Assembly: GCA_900550315.1 (NCBI GenBank) | Contig: URRK01000038.1 | Location: forward strand, 1-11,055 | Direction: 5' to 3' | From: an uncultured Oscillospiraceae bacterium | GTDB taxonomy: Bacteria > Bacillota > Clostridia > Oscillospirales > Acutalibacteraceae | Length of the DNA: 11,055 bases | In this document: piece by piece, positions 1 to 5,804 of the stretch | Position numbering within the stretch: the stretch's first letter is position 1 | Layout: each line of letters begins with the position of its first letter | Made by a program: the position numbers and the translations under genes | Notes under the pieces: generated by a model | What the model was told of the DNA's origin: nothing | Seen by the model: only the letters and a program-made list of their open reading frames with translations | Database searches by the model: none

Positions 1-55
1 TGTGTTAGGCACGCCGCCAGCGTTCGTCCTGAGCCAGGATCAAACTCTCTAAAAT
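1..55 (-). rRNA. rrs: 16S ribosomal RNA, 5' end (partial)
   Basis: Read on the minus strand, the first bases carry the universal bacterial 16S start AGAGTTTGATCCTGGCTCAG (positions 29-48), followed by the conserved GACGAACGCTGGCGGCG stretch and then CCTAACACA at the window edge. The GCGTGCCTAACACA form is common in Clostridia, which supports the taxonomic guess. Only about 55 bases are present and the rest lies to the left of the window. The mature 5' end is placed about 7 bases upstream of AGAGTTTG by analogy with E. coli, so it is uncertain by a few bases. It is transcribed from the promoter at 239-267, in the same direction as all other genes here. Confidence 0.97.
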
Positions 56-232
56 ATCTTATCTAAACAACCTCTCGGCTGCCTAAATCTACTTTAGAGC
101 TTTTGTTTAGCTCTTGCTGACTTTCGTCTTTACTCGTTCTTTCACAAACTCTCGCTTGTGGAATTTTCGGGTTTCCTTTTTCGTCATCGTTGTTTAATTT
201 TCAAGGTTCGCCGCGCCCCGTTTTTAGAGCGC
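56..232 (-). other. 16S rRNA precursor leader
   Basis: This is the roughly 175-nt transcribed leader between the predicted rRNA transcription start and the mature 16S 5' end. It holds no credible gene. Small inverted repeats are visible: a 6-bp stem at 96-101/109-114 with a 7-base loop, and a 5-bp stem at 143-147/156-160. The leader would be removed by RNase III-type processing; the 3' partner of any long processing stem would lie outside the window. The boundaries follow from the promoter and the 16S start and are inferred. Confidence 0.75.
189..209 (-). promoter_or_regulatory. boxA-like antitermination element in rRNA leader
   Basis: About 25 nt after the predicted start, the minus strand reads GAACCTTGAAAATTAAACAA. 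This resembles the CTTTGAAAACTAAACAA-type segment found in Firmicutes rRNA leaders and spacers, which includes the boxA site bound by NusB/NusE for rRNA antitermination. The match is by eye to the family pattern; the exact boxA core is not certain. Confidence 0.5.
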
Positions 233-238
233 CCAATT

Positions 239-267
239 ATAATACCACATCTGTCCCCCCTTGTCAA
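239..267 (-). promoter_or_regulatory. rRNA operon promoter (sigma-A type)
   Basis: On the minus strand a perfect -35 TTGACA (262-267) is followed by a 17-base spacer and a -10 TATTAT (239-244). Seven bases downstream the template gives a run of G (232-234), so transcription probably starts with GTP. Upstream of the -35, 268-315 is very A/T rich with several A and T runs, as expected of an UP element that binds the RNA polymerase alpha subunits. Position, orientation and distance to the 16S start all fit an rrn promoter. A second promoter outside this stretch cannot be excluded, but no other good candidate is visible between 56 and 470. Confidence 0.9.
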
Positions 268-372
268 GAACTTTTTTTGCGTTTTTTAAAAATTTCTTTA
301 AAAAGTTTTATATTTGCTGTTTTTGCGACAAATTGAGGCCAAATTACGCGTTACTAAAGCCAGGCGGGCACC

Positions 373-396
373 AAAAAAGGCCGCCGAACGGCGACC
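373..396 (-). terminator. Intrinsic terminator after the Na/Pi cotransporter gene
   Basis: The minus strand forms a GC-rich hairpin with arms 379-385 and 390-396 (7 bp including one G-U pair) around a GTTC tetraloop, followed directly by six T residues (378 down to 373). It lies about 75 nt after the cotransporter stop codon and upstream of the rRNA UP element, so it separates the two units. No gene is visible between it and the stop codon at 471. Confidence 0.9.
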
Positions 397-470
397 CGAA
401 AAAACAAAGCGACATTTTTTAAATAGTTTTTCTGTTCTTCTGCTTTACATTAACATTCTGCACCCGGCAG

Positions 471-2234
471 CTACTCGGCAATGGCAAAGCGTTTATCGTA
501 CTCGTTATAATAGCGGTCAAAGCTTTCGGTGTGGGCCTGTTTTAAAGAGTTTAGATAGGCGTGGGTATCAAATTCATCCTGCGCCAGCTCGATCATTGCA
601 ACGGCAATGTTAGAGCAATGGTCTGCCACACGCTCGCAGTTATTTAGCAGGTCGTTAAACGCAAAGCCGTGATCCAACGTACATTCGCCCCCCTGCACCC
701 GCCGAATGTGCCGCAGCTTAATGCGGTCGCACATATTATCAATAACCTCCTCCAGCGGCTCTACCCGCTTGGCTTTAGCAAGGTCATTTTCGGTAAAGGC
801 GTCGGTTGTAATTATTACAACCTCTGAAACGGCAGAAAGCAGCACGGCTAAATCGTCCTGCGCAAATTTTGAAAACACAAGCTTTTTTTCGTACAGCTCG
901 CGCGCGGTGTTGGCAATATTAACGGCGTGGTCGCCAATGCGTTCAAAATCGCCAATGGTATGTAAAAAACGGGAGATCATTCGGCTTTGGGCCGGCGTTA
1001 GCTCGGCACCGGTAAGCTTTACTAAGTAAGTGCCAAGCTTGTCCTCATATCGGTCAATAATCTGCTCTTTATTTTGCACCTTTTTGTAGCCGTCCTCGCT
1101 AAAATTGCTTAGCAACGCAAAGGAGCGGGCCAAGTTTTTACGCGCTTTGCGCGCCATAGAACATACTGCGTGGTTGCTTTGCTCAATAGCAATGGCCGGG
1201 TGCTGCAAAAAGCGTTCCTCCAACCGGTCAATCTCGGCCACTTCGGCGGCGTCCTCGGGGTCCTCTTTAAAAATAAAACAAACTATTTTTTCTAAAAGGC
1301 CAATAAACGGCATAAGCAGCAGCACCGTTAAAAAGCGGAAAAGCGTATTGAGCAGTGCGATGCCCACACTGTTTAAAACCGTAGAAGTAAACGAAAAGTG
1401 AAAAATGCCGTTAACCGCGTAAAACACGGTTGCAATAATCACAACGCCTAAAACATCTATTAACAAATACACAAATGCGGTTCGCTTGCCGTTTACGCTG
1501 GCCCCAATTGCCGAAAGCAGCACCGGCACCGCCGCGCCGATTGCAATACCCATGATGATAGGCAGCGCAACCTGAAAGCTGACCGCCCCGGTTACGGCCA
1601 GCGCCTGCAAAATGCCAACGGCGGCCGAGGCGCTTTGCAGCACACAGGTAAACAGCAGGCCTACTAAAATGCCCAAAAACGGGTTAGAAAAGGAGGTTAG
1701 CACGCTAATGAAAGTTGCGCTCTCTCGCAGGGGGGCAACCGAGCCGCTCATAGCGGTAATGCCCGTCATTAAAACTGCAAAGCCCATTAAAATGTTGCCA
1801 ACCTGCTGCGTGGTACGGTTTTTGCAAAACATTCGCAAAATAATGCCAACCACCGCAATAGCACCGGTAAGGGTGGCGGTGGAAAACAGCTCGACCCAGC
1901 CGCTGCCGCCCGAAAGCTCGGAAAGACAAATGATCCACCCCGTAATGCTGGTGCCCAAAATTGCCCCCAGTACAATGCCAATGGCTTGCTTTACCTTCAT
2001 CATACCCGAATTTACAAAGCCAACCACCATTACCGAGGTGGCCGAGGAGGATTGGATAACCGCGGTAACCCCGGTGCCAAGCAGCACGCCCTTTAACGGC
2101 GTGCTGGTAAGCTTGTACAAAATAAGCTCCAGCTTACTGCCGGCCACATTTTTTAACCCATCCCCCATTAGGGACATACCAAACAAAAACAACGCGATGC
2201 CGCTTAATAGCTCTATAACATTTGAAATAGACAT
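471..2234 (-). CDS. Na+/phosphate cotransporter family protein with C-terminal PhoU domain
   Basis: This is a 587-residue inner membrane protein of the bacterial NptA/PNaS family, which moves inorganic phosphate with sodium. The N-terminal part (about 1-320) contains two inverted Na/Pi repeats, each with the hallmark Q-S-S/A-S motif: QSSSAT at 61-66 and QSASA at 200-204. The start LFLFGMSLMGDGLK (15-28) is typical of the family. Residues about 345-565 form a PhoU-like helical domain with its two metal-site motifs, GDFERIGDH (428-436) and NNCERVADHC (531-540). The ATG at 2234 is preferred because GGTGATC just upstream pairs with the 16S 3' end, and because family members begin here. An in-frame GTG at 2306 would add 24 residues but lies only about 9 nt from the predicted transcription start. 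It has its own promoter and terminator. No pst or pho genes are nearby, so a role in phosphate uptake or export and in sensing is inferred from family only. Confidence 0.93.
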   Translation of the reverse strand: MSISNVIELLSGIALFLFGMSLMGDGLKNVAGSKLELILYKLTSTPLKGVLLGTGVTAVIQSSSATSVMVVGFVNSGMMKVKQAIGIVLGAILGTSITGWIICLSELSGGSGWVELFSTATLTGAIAVVGIILRMFCKNRTTQQVGNILMGFAVLMTGITAMSGSVAPLRESATFISVLTSFSNPFLGILVGLLFTCVLQSASAAVGILQALAVTGAVSFQVALPIIMGIAIGAAVPVLLSAIGASVNGKRTAFVYLLIDVLGVVIIATVFYAVNGIFHFSFTSTVLNSVGIALLNTLFRFLTVLLLMPFIGLLEKIVCFIFKEDPEDAAEVAEIDRLEERFLQHPAIAIEQSNHAVCSMARKARKNLARSFALLSNFSEDGYKKVQNKEQIIDRYEDKLGTYLVKLTGAELTPAQSRMISRFLHTIGDFERIGDHAVNIANTARELYEKKLVFSKFAQDDLAVLLSAVSEVVIITTDAFTENDLAKAKRVEPLEEVIDNMCDRIKLRHIRRVQGGECTLDHGFAFNDLLNNCERVADHCSNIAVAMIELAQDEFDTHAYLNSLKQAHTESFDRYYNEYDKRFAIAE

Positions 2235-2321
2235 GAGATCACCGTTTGCAAGTTTTTTATAGACCGGCAGGCGCCAAACGCTAATGAGCCCGCTCGCAAG
2301 ATTCACAAAATCTACCTTTTA

Positions 2322-2350
2322 AGTATAACACAACGGCACCGGCAATGCAA
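2322..2350 (-). promoter_or_regulatory. Promoter of the Na/Pi cotransporter gene
   Basis: On the minus strand TTGCAT (2345-2350) and TATACT (2322-2327) are separated by 17 bases, and a TG dinucleotide one base before the -10 makes it an extended -10 promoter. The predicted start near 2315 gives a leader of about 80 nt to the ATG at 2234. The leader opens with a 5-bp hairpin at 2299-2303/2309-2313. No PhoB/PhoP box could be recognised. Confidence 0.8.
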
Positions 2351-2408
2351 CAACCAAAAGCAAGAAACCCGTTGAACGGTTTTAGAAGCAACAGCATTGC
2401 TGCGCCAA

Positions 2409-2457
2409 CAAAAATTGCGGTGGCCGATTGCAGAAGTTACCTGCAACCAACCACCGC
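2409..2457 (-). terminator. Long intrinsic terminator of the GT2-GtrA-DUF6020 operon
   Basis: The minus strand folds into a hairpin of about 17 bp: GCGGTGG/CCACCGC (2451-2457 with 2417-2423), then four pairs including G-U wobbles (2447-2450 with 2424-2427), then TTGCAG/CTGCAA (2441-2446 with 2428-2433), closed by a 7-base loop (2434-2440). It is followed by AATTTTTGT (2416-2408). It starts about 18 nt after the stop codon of the upstream gene, a classic position. The plus-strand side has no T tract, so it works for minus-strand transcripts only. Confidence 0.9.
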
Positions 2458-2474
2458 ACATTACGCCCAGTAGG

Positions 2475-4217
2475 TTAATTACCTTTTTCGGGGTTTCGGC
2501 ACTGCGCAATTAGCAGCACAAAAAACGGATAAAGCATGAAAATAGGCAAAATATATCTAAAGTTGCTTACCGGGCCTAACAAGTAGGTTGCCCAAAGCAA
2601 AAAGGGCAGCACAAGATTTAACAGCCCGCGATAACGCTTTTTAAAAATAAGCCAAAACGCGGTAAATAAAATAGCCCAAATTGGCGTAGAAATTGAAAAA
2701 AGATTAGAAATAACCGGGAGCTTTTGGAACGCACTGTAATTGGCAACCTTTTCGTACCGGCTGTACAAAAACGGCAGCTTAGAATTTCGCCGCACACTGT
2801 AATACTCGTTAGAGCCGGCTAAGGTTTCTATGTAAATTCTTTTTGCGTACGGATCTACAGAGTCGGCGTCCATATACCAGTACGGAATGTTCAGTTCCAA
2901 AAACGCGGTAATATACTCCTTTGGATATTTTAAACCCAGCTTTAACCAAAACTTTATAAAATCCTTTTCCTTGCCAATGTTTTCATTAAATTTATAGGAG
3001 CATTTAACCGGGTCGGCAAAACGGGGATTATAAAGCTTTTTTAATTTGCGATAATCTAAAAACTGATTGATTTTGCCAACCTCCTTCGGGGTCAGCTTTT
3101 TTTCGTTCCGGACAACAACCAAAGCAATTTGCTGAACCGGCACGCTAAACATTTCACGGCTGTTCCCGCTTTTTACCTTAAGGGCGGCAAAAACCGGGCC
3201 GTTTATAAGCAAAAACGCGGCAAGTGCACCGGCCAGTACGGCCGTAAGGCGCAGGCGGCAGCCTTTAAAAAACAGCAAAAACACCAAAGCGGCAACCACA
3301 AAAACATAAATTGCGTTGTTGCGAAATAAGCAGCTAAGCAACGCACTGAACAACAACGCCGTCACCTTGAGCGGGCTTTTAAAAAAAGCTTTTCCAACAC
3401 AAAAAGCGTGGTGCAGCAACAAAGCGGTGCACCCAAAAAACACCGAAAATAAAACATCTTTGGTAGGAATGATTGAAAAAATTGCCAAAACGGGGTTTAG
3501 CGCAAACCAAACAACACAACAAAGAAACGCCTTTTGGCTTTTGCCTTTAACGTAGCAGCAAAAAAAGGCAAAAAAGGCCGAAACCACCAGCATTTGCAGC
3601 AATGCGTACACCGTTACGGCCTGCAGGTGAAAAACGCCGCTAAGCTTTAAGCAAAGCTGCCACAAAAAGGTGTGCAGGGGCGGGTGAAATTTGGTAACTG
3701 CCGTTTTGCCCAGCGCCTGCTCGGTTTGCATTTTCATATCGTACGAATAAATGCCGGGGTAATACGCCAACAGGCAAGGGATGTAAAACAAAAAAATAAC
3801 ACCCCACAGGCTAAAAAACAACGCCGCGGGCTTTATTCCCCCTACTTGCCGGGCCGGGGCTTTTGGGCCCGCCAAAGGCCGGCTTAAAAAGTTTAAAAGC
3901 AACGCCAAAAAGGCGCCAATTACCACCCAAAGGCCAACCAGCATTAAAAGCGTTAGCAAAACACGGTTAAAATTTTTGTAAAGGGTGCTTAAACCGTGCG
4001 TTTCGTAAATTGCTTTGCCAACTACGGCAACCGCCGCGTAAACCGCCCCGCCGAGGCAGGAAAGCTTTTTTACGCGTTCTGGCAACAAAGCGGCCTTTTG
4101 CAGCGCCAAATAAACAAAGGCGCAAAAAACAACCGTTAAAAAGCTTTGCCGCACTAAGCTGCTGCCGGAAAAGTAGTAATTTGCAACTCCGGCGGCACCG
4201 TGAGTAAGAAAGCGCAA
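2475..4217 (-). CDS. Large polytopic membrane protein, DUF6020-like (GT-C-like candidate)
   Basis: This 580-residue protein has about 11-13 predicted membrane segments, the first near 24-45 and the last near 551-572. A long polar stretch at about 345-500 between membrane segments is probably extracytoplasmic. Motifs resemble DUF6020-type proteins: YPGIYSYD (153-160) followed by a K-x-HPPLHT element (176-183), PTKDVLF (251-257), RNN (299-301) and GPVSNFRYILP (548-558). An acidic residue in an early external loop followed by His/Pro-rich sequence is also seen in GT-C sugar transferases, so it may be the transferase that uses the lipid-linked sugar; this is inference. It is the last gene of the operon, 47 nt after the GtrA gene. 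The TTG start at 4217 is the only start codon near the 5' end of this frame, has no SD, and sits in a hairpin (4213-4244). The next candidate, GTG at residue 22, also lacks an SD. The true start or an upstream frameshift is unresolved; the body of the gene is solid. Confidence 0.82.
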   Translation of the reverse strand: MRFLTHGAAGVANYYFSGSSLVRQSFLTVVFCAFVYLALQKAALLPERVKKLSCLGGAVYAAVAVVGKAIYETHGLSTLYKNFNRVLLTLLMLVGLWVVIGAFLALLLNFLSRPLAGPKAPARQVGGIKPAALFFSLWGVIFLFYIPCLLAYYPGIYSYDMKMQTEQALGKTAVTKFHPPLHTFLWQLCLKLSGVFHLQAVTVYALLQMLVVSAFFAFFCCYVKGKSQKAFLCCVVWFALNPVLAIFSIIPTKDVLFSVFFGCTALLLHHAFCVGKAFFKSPLKVTALLFSALLSCLFRNNAIYVFVVAALVFLLFFKGCRLRLTAVLAGALAAFLLINGPVFAALKVKSGNSREMFSVPVQQIALVVVRNEKKLTPKEVGKINQFLDYRKLKKLYNPRFADPVKCSYKFNENIGKEKDFIKFWLKLGLKYPKEYITAFLELNIPYWYMDADSVDPYAKRIYIETLAGSNEYYSVRRNSKLPFLYSRYEKVANYSAFQKLPVISNLFSISTPIWAILFTAFWLIFKKRYRGLLNLVLPFLLWATYLLGPVSNFRYILPIFMLYPFFVLLIAQCRNPEKGN

Positions 4218-4244
4218 GCCGGCAAAAAATAATACCGGCTTGCG
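4213..4244 (-). repeat. 10-bp inverted repeat over the start of the DUF6020-like gene
   Basis: Perfect 10-bp arms at 4213-4222 and 4235-4244 (CGCAAGCCGG/CCGGCTTGCG) enclose a 12-base, T-rich loop in the transcript. The hairpin lies in the 47-nt gap between the GtrA stop and the next gene, and its 3' arm contains the TTG start codon. On the minus strand it is followed by a weak pyrimidine stretch, CTTTCTTACTC, not a proper U tract. It could limit translation or stabilise or process the mRNA; the function is unknown. Confidence 0.7.
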
Positions 4245-4264
4245 GTGAAAACATTTTTTGAAAT

Positions 4265-4672
4265 TTATTTTGCATTAGCATCTTGCTCTTTCTCCTCTAA
4301 AAACACCTTACGCGTTACAAAATTAAACAGCATTACAATTGCCGTTACCGCAAGCTTTGCAATTTGGTAAGGAATGTGGACCAGATCTACAAACAGCCAC
4401 ATAAACAGCTGGTTCAGCCCCAGGCCAATAACACTTAAAATAACAAAAATAACAAACTGGGTGCGCTTTTTCATGTTAGCCTTGGCCGCAAAAACAAAGT
4501 GCATACTAAGCAGGTAATTTACAATTACCGAAACCGAAAAGGAAATGCTGCAGGATATTAAATAATTTACCCCTGCAACCTCGGTAAGCAGCAGCATAAT
4601 GCCGTAATCAATTAAAAAGCACAAAAAGCCCACAGCGCCGAACTTTACCATTTGCAAAATTAGTTTTTTCAT
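4265..4672 (-). CDS. GtrA family membrane protein (putative lipid-linked sugar flippase component)
   Basis: This 135-residue protein has four membrane helices (about 10-31, 35-56, 71-95 and 101-120), the normal size and layout of the GtrA/DPMS family. Typical features are the opening KFGAVGFLCFLIDYG, the NYLLSMHFVF element (52-61) and the closing FNFVTRKVFL (116-125). Family members (GtrA of phage O-antigen modification, GtcA in Listeria and Bacillus) act with a polyprenyl-phosphate glycosyltransferase and are thought to help move the sugar-lipid across the membrane. The ATG shares one base with the stop of the preceding GT2 gene (TAATG), with AAGG about 7-8 nt upstream, so translation is probably coupled. 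This coupling supports a joint role with the GT2 enzyme. The C-terminal tail is charged and cytoplasmic. Confidence 0.93.
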   Translation of the reverse strand: MKKLILQMVKFGAVGFLCFLIDYGIMLLLTEVAGVNYLISCSISFSVSVIVNYLLSMHFVFAAKANMKKRTQFVIFVILSVIGLGLNQLFMWLFVDLVHIPYQIAKLAVTAIVMLFNFVTRKVFLEEKEQDANAK

Positions 4673-5625
4673 TACTTAGCCTTTTCTTCTTTCATTAGCT
4701 TGTTATAATCCTGCCTGGTGTGAATCGGCTGCATTTCAAAATCGTGCCGATTTTTTTGCGTAAGGGTAGAAAGTATTAAGCCGGAGAAAAACGCTTGGAT
4801 AGCCGCTAAAATTACAAAGCAGCTAACAATTAGGGTAGGAATTTTTTCTACCAAGCCGGTTTTAATAAAGGTAACCAGTACGGGAATAAAAAAGGCCAGG
4901 CCAATAATGCAAAGCACCGCCGCCAAAGCGGAAAAGAACTTTAACGGCTTGTAGTTTTTGTACAGCTTGGTAATTGTTTTTAACACTTTAAAGCCGTCGG
5001 AGTAGGTGTTCAGCTTAGATTCGCTGCCCTGCGGACGGTCGCGGTATTCAATGACAACATTTTCTACCAGCATATTCTTATCAATGGCGTGAATGCTCAT
5101 TTCGGTTTCAATCTCAAACCCTTTAGATAAAACCGGAAAGGTTTTTACAAACTGGTAGCTAAAGGCACGGTAGCCGGTCATAATGTCTTTAATATTGCTG
5201 TGGAACATTGAATTAATGCAGCCGCGCACCAGCGTGTTGCCAAAGTTGTGAAACGGGCGCTTATTCTCGGTAAAATAGGTGGAAGAAAGCCGATCCCCTA
5301 CCACCATATCTACCTGGCGGTTTAAAACCTTGTCTACCATCTCGCGGGAGAATTCTGCCGGGTAGGTGTCGTCCCCGTCGGCCATAATGTAACACTCGGC
5401 GTCAATTTCGCGAAACATTCGGCGAATAACGTTGCCCTTGCCGGCTTTGTACTCGTAACGCACAACCGCGCCGGCCTCGCGGGCCAAATCGTCGGTATGG
5501 TCGGTAGAGTTATTGTCGTAAACATACACTACCGCCTCGGGCAGATATTTTTTAAAATCGGTTACAACCTTGGCAACCGTTTTGCTTTCGTTGTAGCAGG
5601 GAATTAACACCGCAATTTTATCCAC
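4672..5625 (-). CDS. Family 2 glycosyltransferase, polyprenyl-phosphate glycosyltransferase type
   Basis: This 317-residue protein has a cytoplasmic GT-A domain (about 1-225) and two C-terminal membrane helices (about 230-254 and 263-288). GT2 hallmarks are visible: the nucleotide-binding start AVLIPCYNE (5-13), YDNNSTD (36-42), the DxD metal site in ADGDDTYP (82-89), GYRAFS (151-156), and the acceptor-side region with RDRPQGSESKLN (195-206). This pattern matches DPM1/CsbB/GtrB-like enzymes that transfer a sugar from a nucleotide donor to undecaprenyl phosphate. The donor is not readable. The start is taken as GTG at 5625: AGGA lies 9 nt upstream and the GT2 fold begins at once. The frame is open further up to an ATG at 5727, but that would add residues unlike the family and lies in the mRNA leader. 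It is the first gene of the operon with GtrA and the DUF6020-like protein. Confidence 0.93.
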   Translation of the reverse strand: MDKIAVLIPCYNESKTVAKVVTDFKKYLPEAVVYVYDNNSTDHTDDLAREAGAVVRYEYKAGKGNVIRRMFREIDAECYIMADGDDTYPAEFSREMVDKVLNRQVDMVVGDRLSSTYFTENKRPFHNFGNTLVRGCINSMFHSNIKDIMTGYRAFSYQFVKTFPVLSKGFEIETEMSIHAIDKNMLVENVVIEYRDRPQGSESKLNTYSDGFKVLKTITKLYKNYKPLKFFSALAAVLCIIGLAFFIPVLVTFIKTGLVEKIPTLIVSCFVILAAIQAFFSGLILSTLTQKNRHDFEMQPIHTRQDYNKLMKEEKAK

Positions 5626-5639
5626 AATAACACATCCTA

Positions 5640-5714
5640 TTATTTTAAATACAGCATTGGCAAGCAGTTTGCAACGGCAGCAAGCGCCAAAAGCCGAACC
5701 CGCCGTTTTGGCAT
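5640..5714 (-). other. Possible 24-codon upstream ORF in the operon leader
   Basis: The leader of the GT2 operon (about 5749-5626) contains an ATG at 5714 opening a 24-residue frame that begins MPKRRVRLLALAAVANCLP and ends with TAA at 5640-5642, two bases before the AGGA SD of the GT2 gene. The peptide has a basic start and a hydrophobic middle. No SD precedes its ATG, so translation is doubtful. A hairpin with 7-bp arms (5686-5692/5706-5712) lies over its first codons. It may be a leader peptide or chance. Confidence 0.25.
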
Positions 5715-5723
5715 TTTTTGCGT

Positions 5724-5733
5724 GCAAATTTGC
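5724..5733. promoter_or_regulatory. Palindrome GCAAATTTGC near the transcription start
   Basis: This perfect 10-base palindrome is centred about 20 nt downstream of the predicted transcription start of the GT2 operon, a position where a bound repressor could block transcription. I do not recognise it as the site of a named regulator. A 10-base palindrome in AT-rich intergenic DNA can also occur by chance. Confidence 0.25.
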
Positions 5734-5755
5734 CCACTATTTGCTTACAAAATTT

Positions 5756-5784
5756 AGTATATCATATTGTTAAAGCTCTGTCAA
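5756..5784 (-). promoter_or_regulatory. Promoter of the GT2-GtrA-DUF6020 operon
   Basis: On the minus strand a consensus -35 TTGACA (5779-5784) and a -10 TATACT (5756-5761) are separated by exactly 17 bases, with a TG one base upstream of the -10 (extended -10). The predicted start near 5749 gives a leader of about 124 nt before the GTG at 5625. It begins about 20 nt after the stop of the upstream GT-C gene. No convincing terminator separates the two, so some read-through from that gene is possible. Confidence 0.88.
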
Positions 5785-5804
5785 CAAGCTGAGCCAAAAA
5801 TACC

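Noticed and set aside
314..613. 99-residue plus-strand frame across the terminator and the cotransporter 3' end
   Set aside because: It crosses a minus-strand UP element, terminator and gene end, has low-complexity Lys/Arg content and no recognisable family.
1612..2262. 216-residue plus-strand frame opposite the cotransporter
   Set aside because: It is an antisense shadow of a well-supported transporter gene, with no SD or recognisable domain.
2312..2509. 65-residue minus-strand frame between the DUF6020-like gene and the cotransporter
   Set aside because: It overlaps the 3' end of the upstream gene and runs through the strong terminator at 2409-2457 and the promoter at 2322-2350; it is Cys/Trp/Arg-rich with no family resemblance.
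3967..4281. 104-residue minus-strand frame beginning at the SD-linked ATG inside the GtrA gene end
   Set aside because: Beyond its first ~20 residues it is an out-of-frame, Arg/Cys-rich shadow of the DUF6020-like gene. Only its start is of interest and is discussed as a finding.
5686..5720. Hairpin followed by six T residues on the plus strand, resembling a plus-strand terminator
   Set aside because: No plus-strand gene or transcript is expected upstream of it; on the transcribed minus strand no T tract follows. It is better viewed as leader structure or chance.
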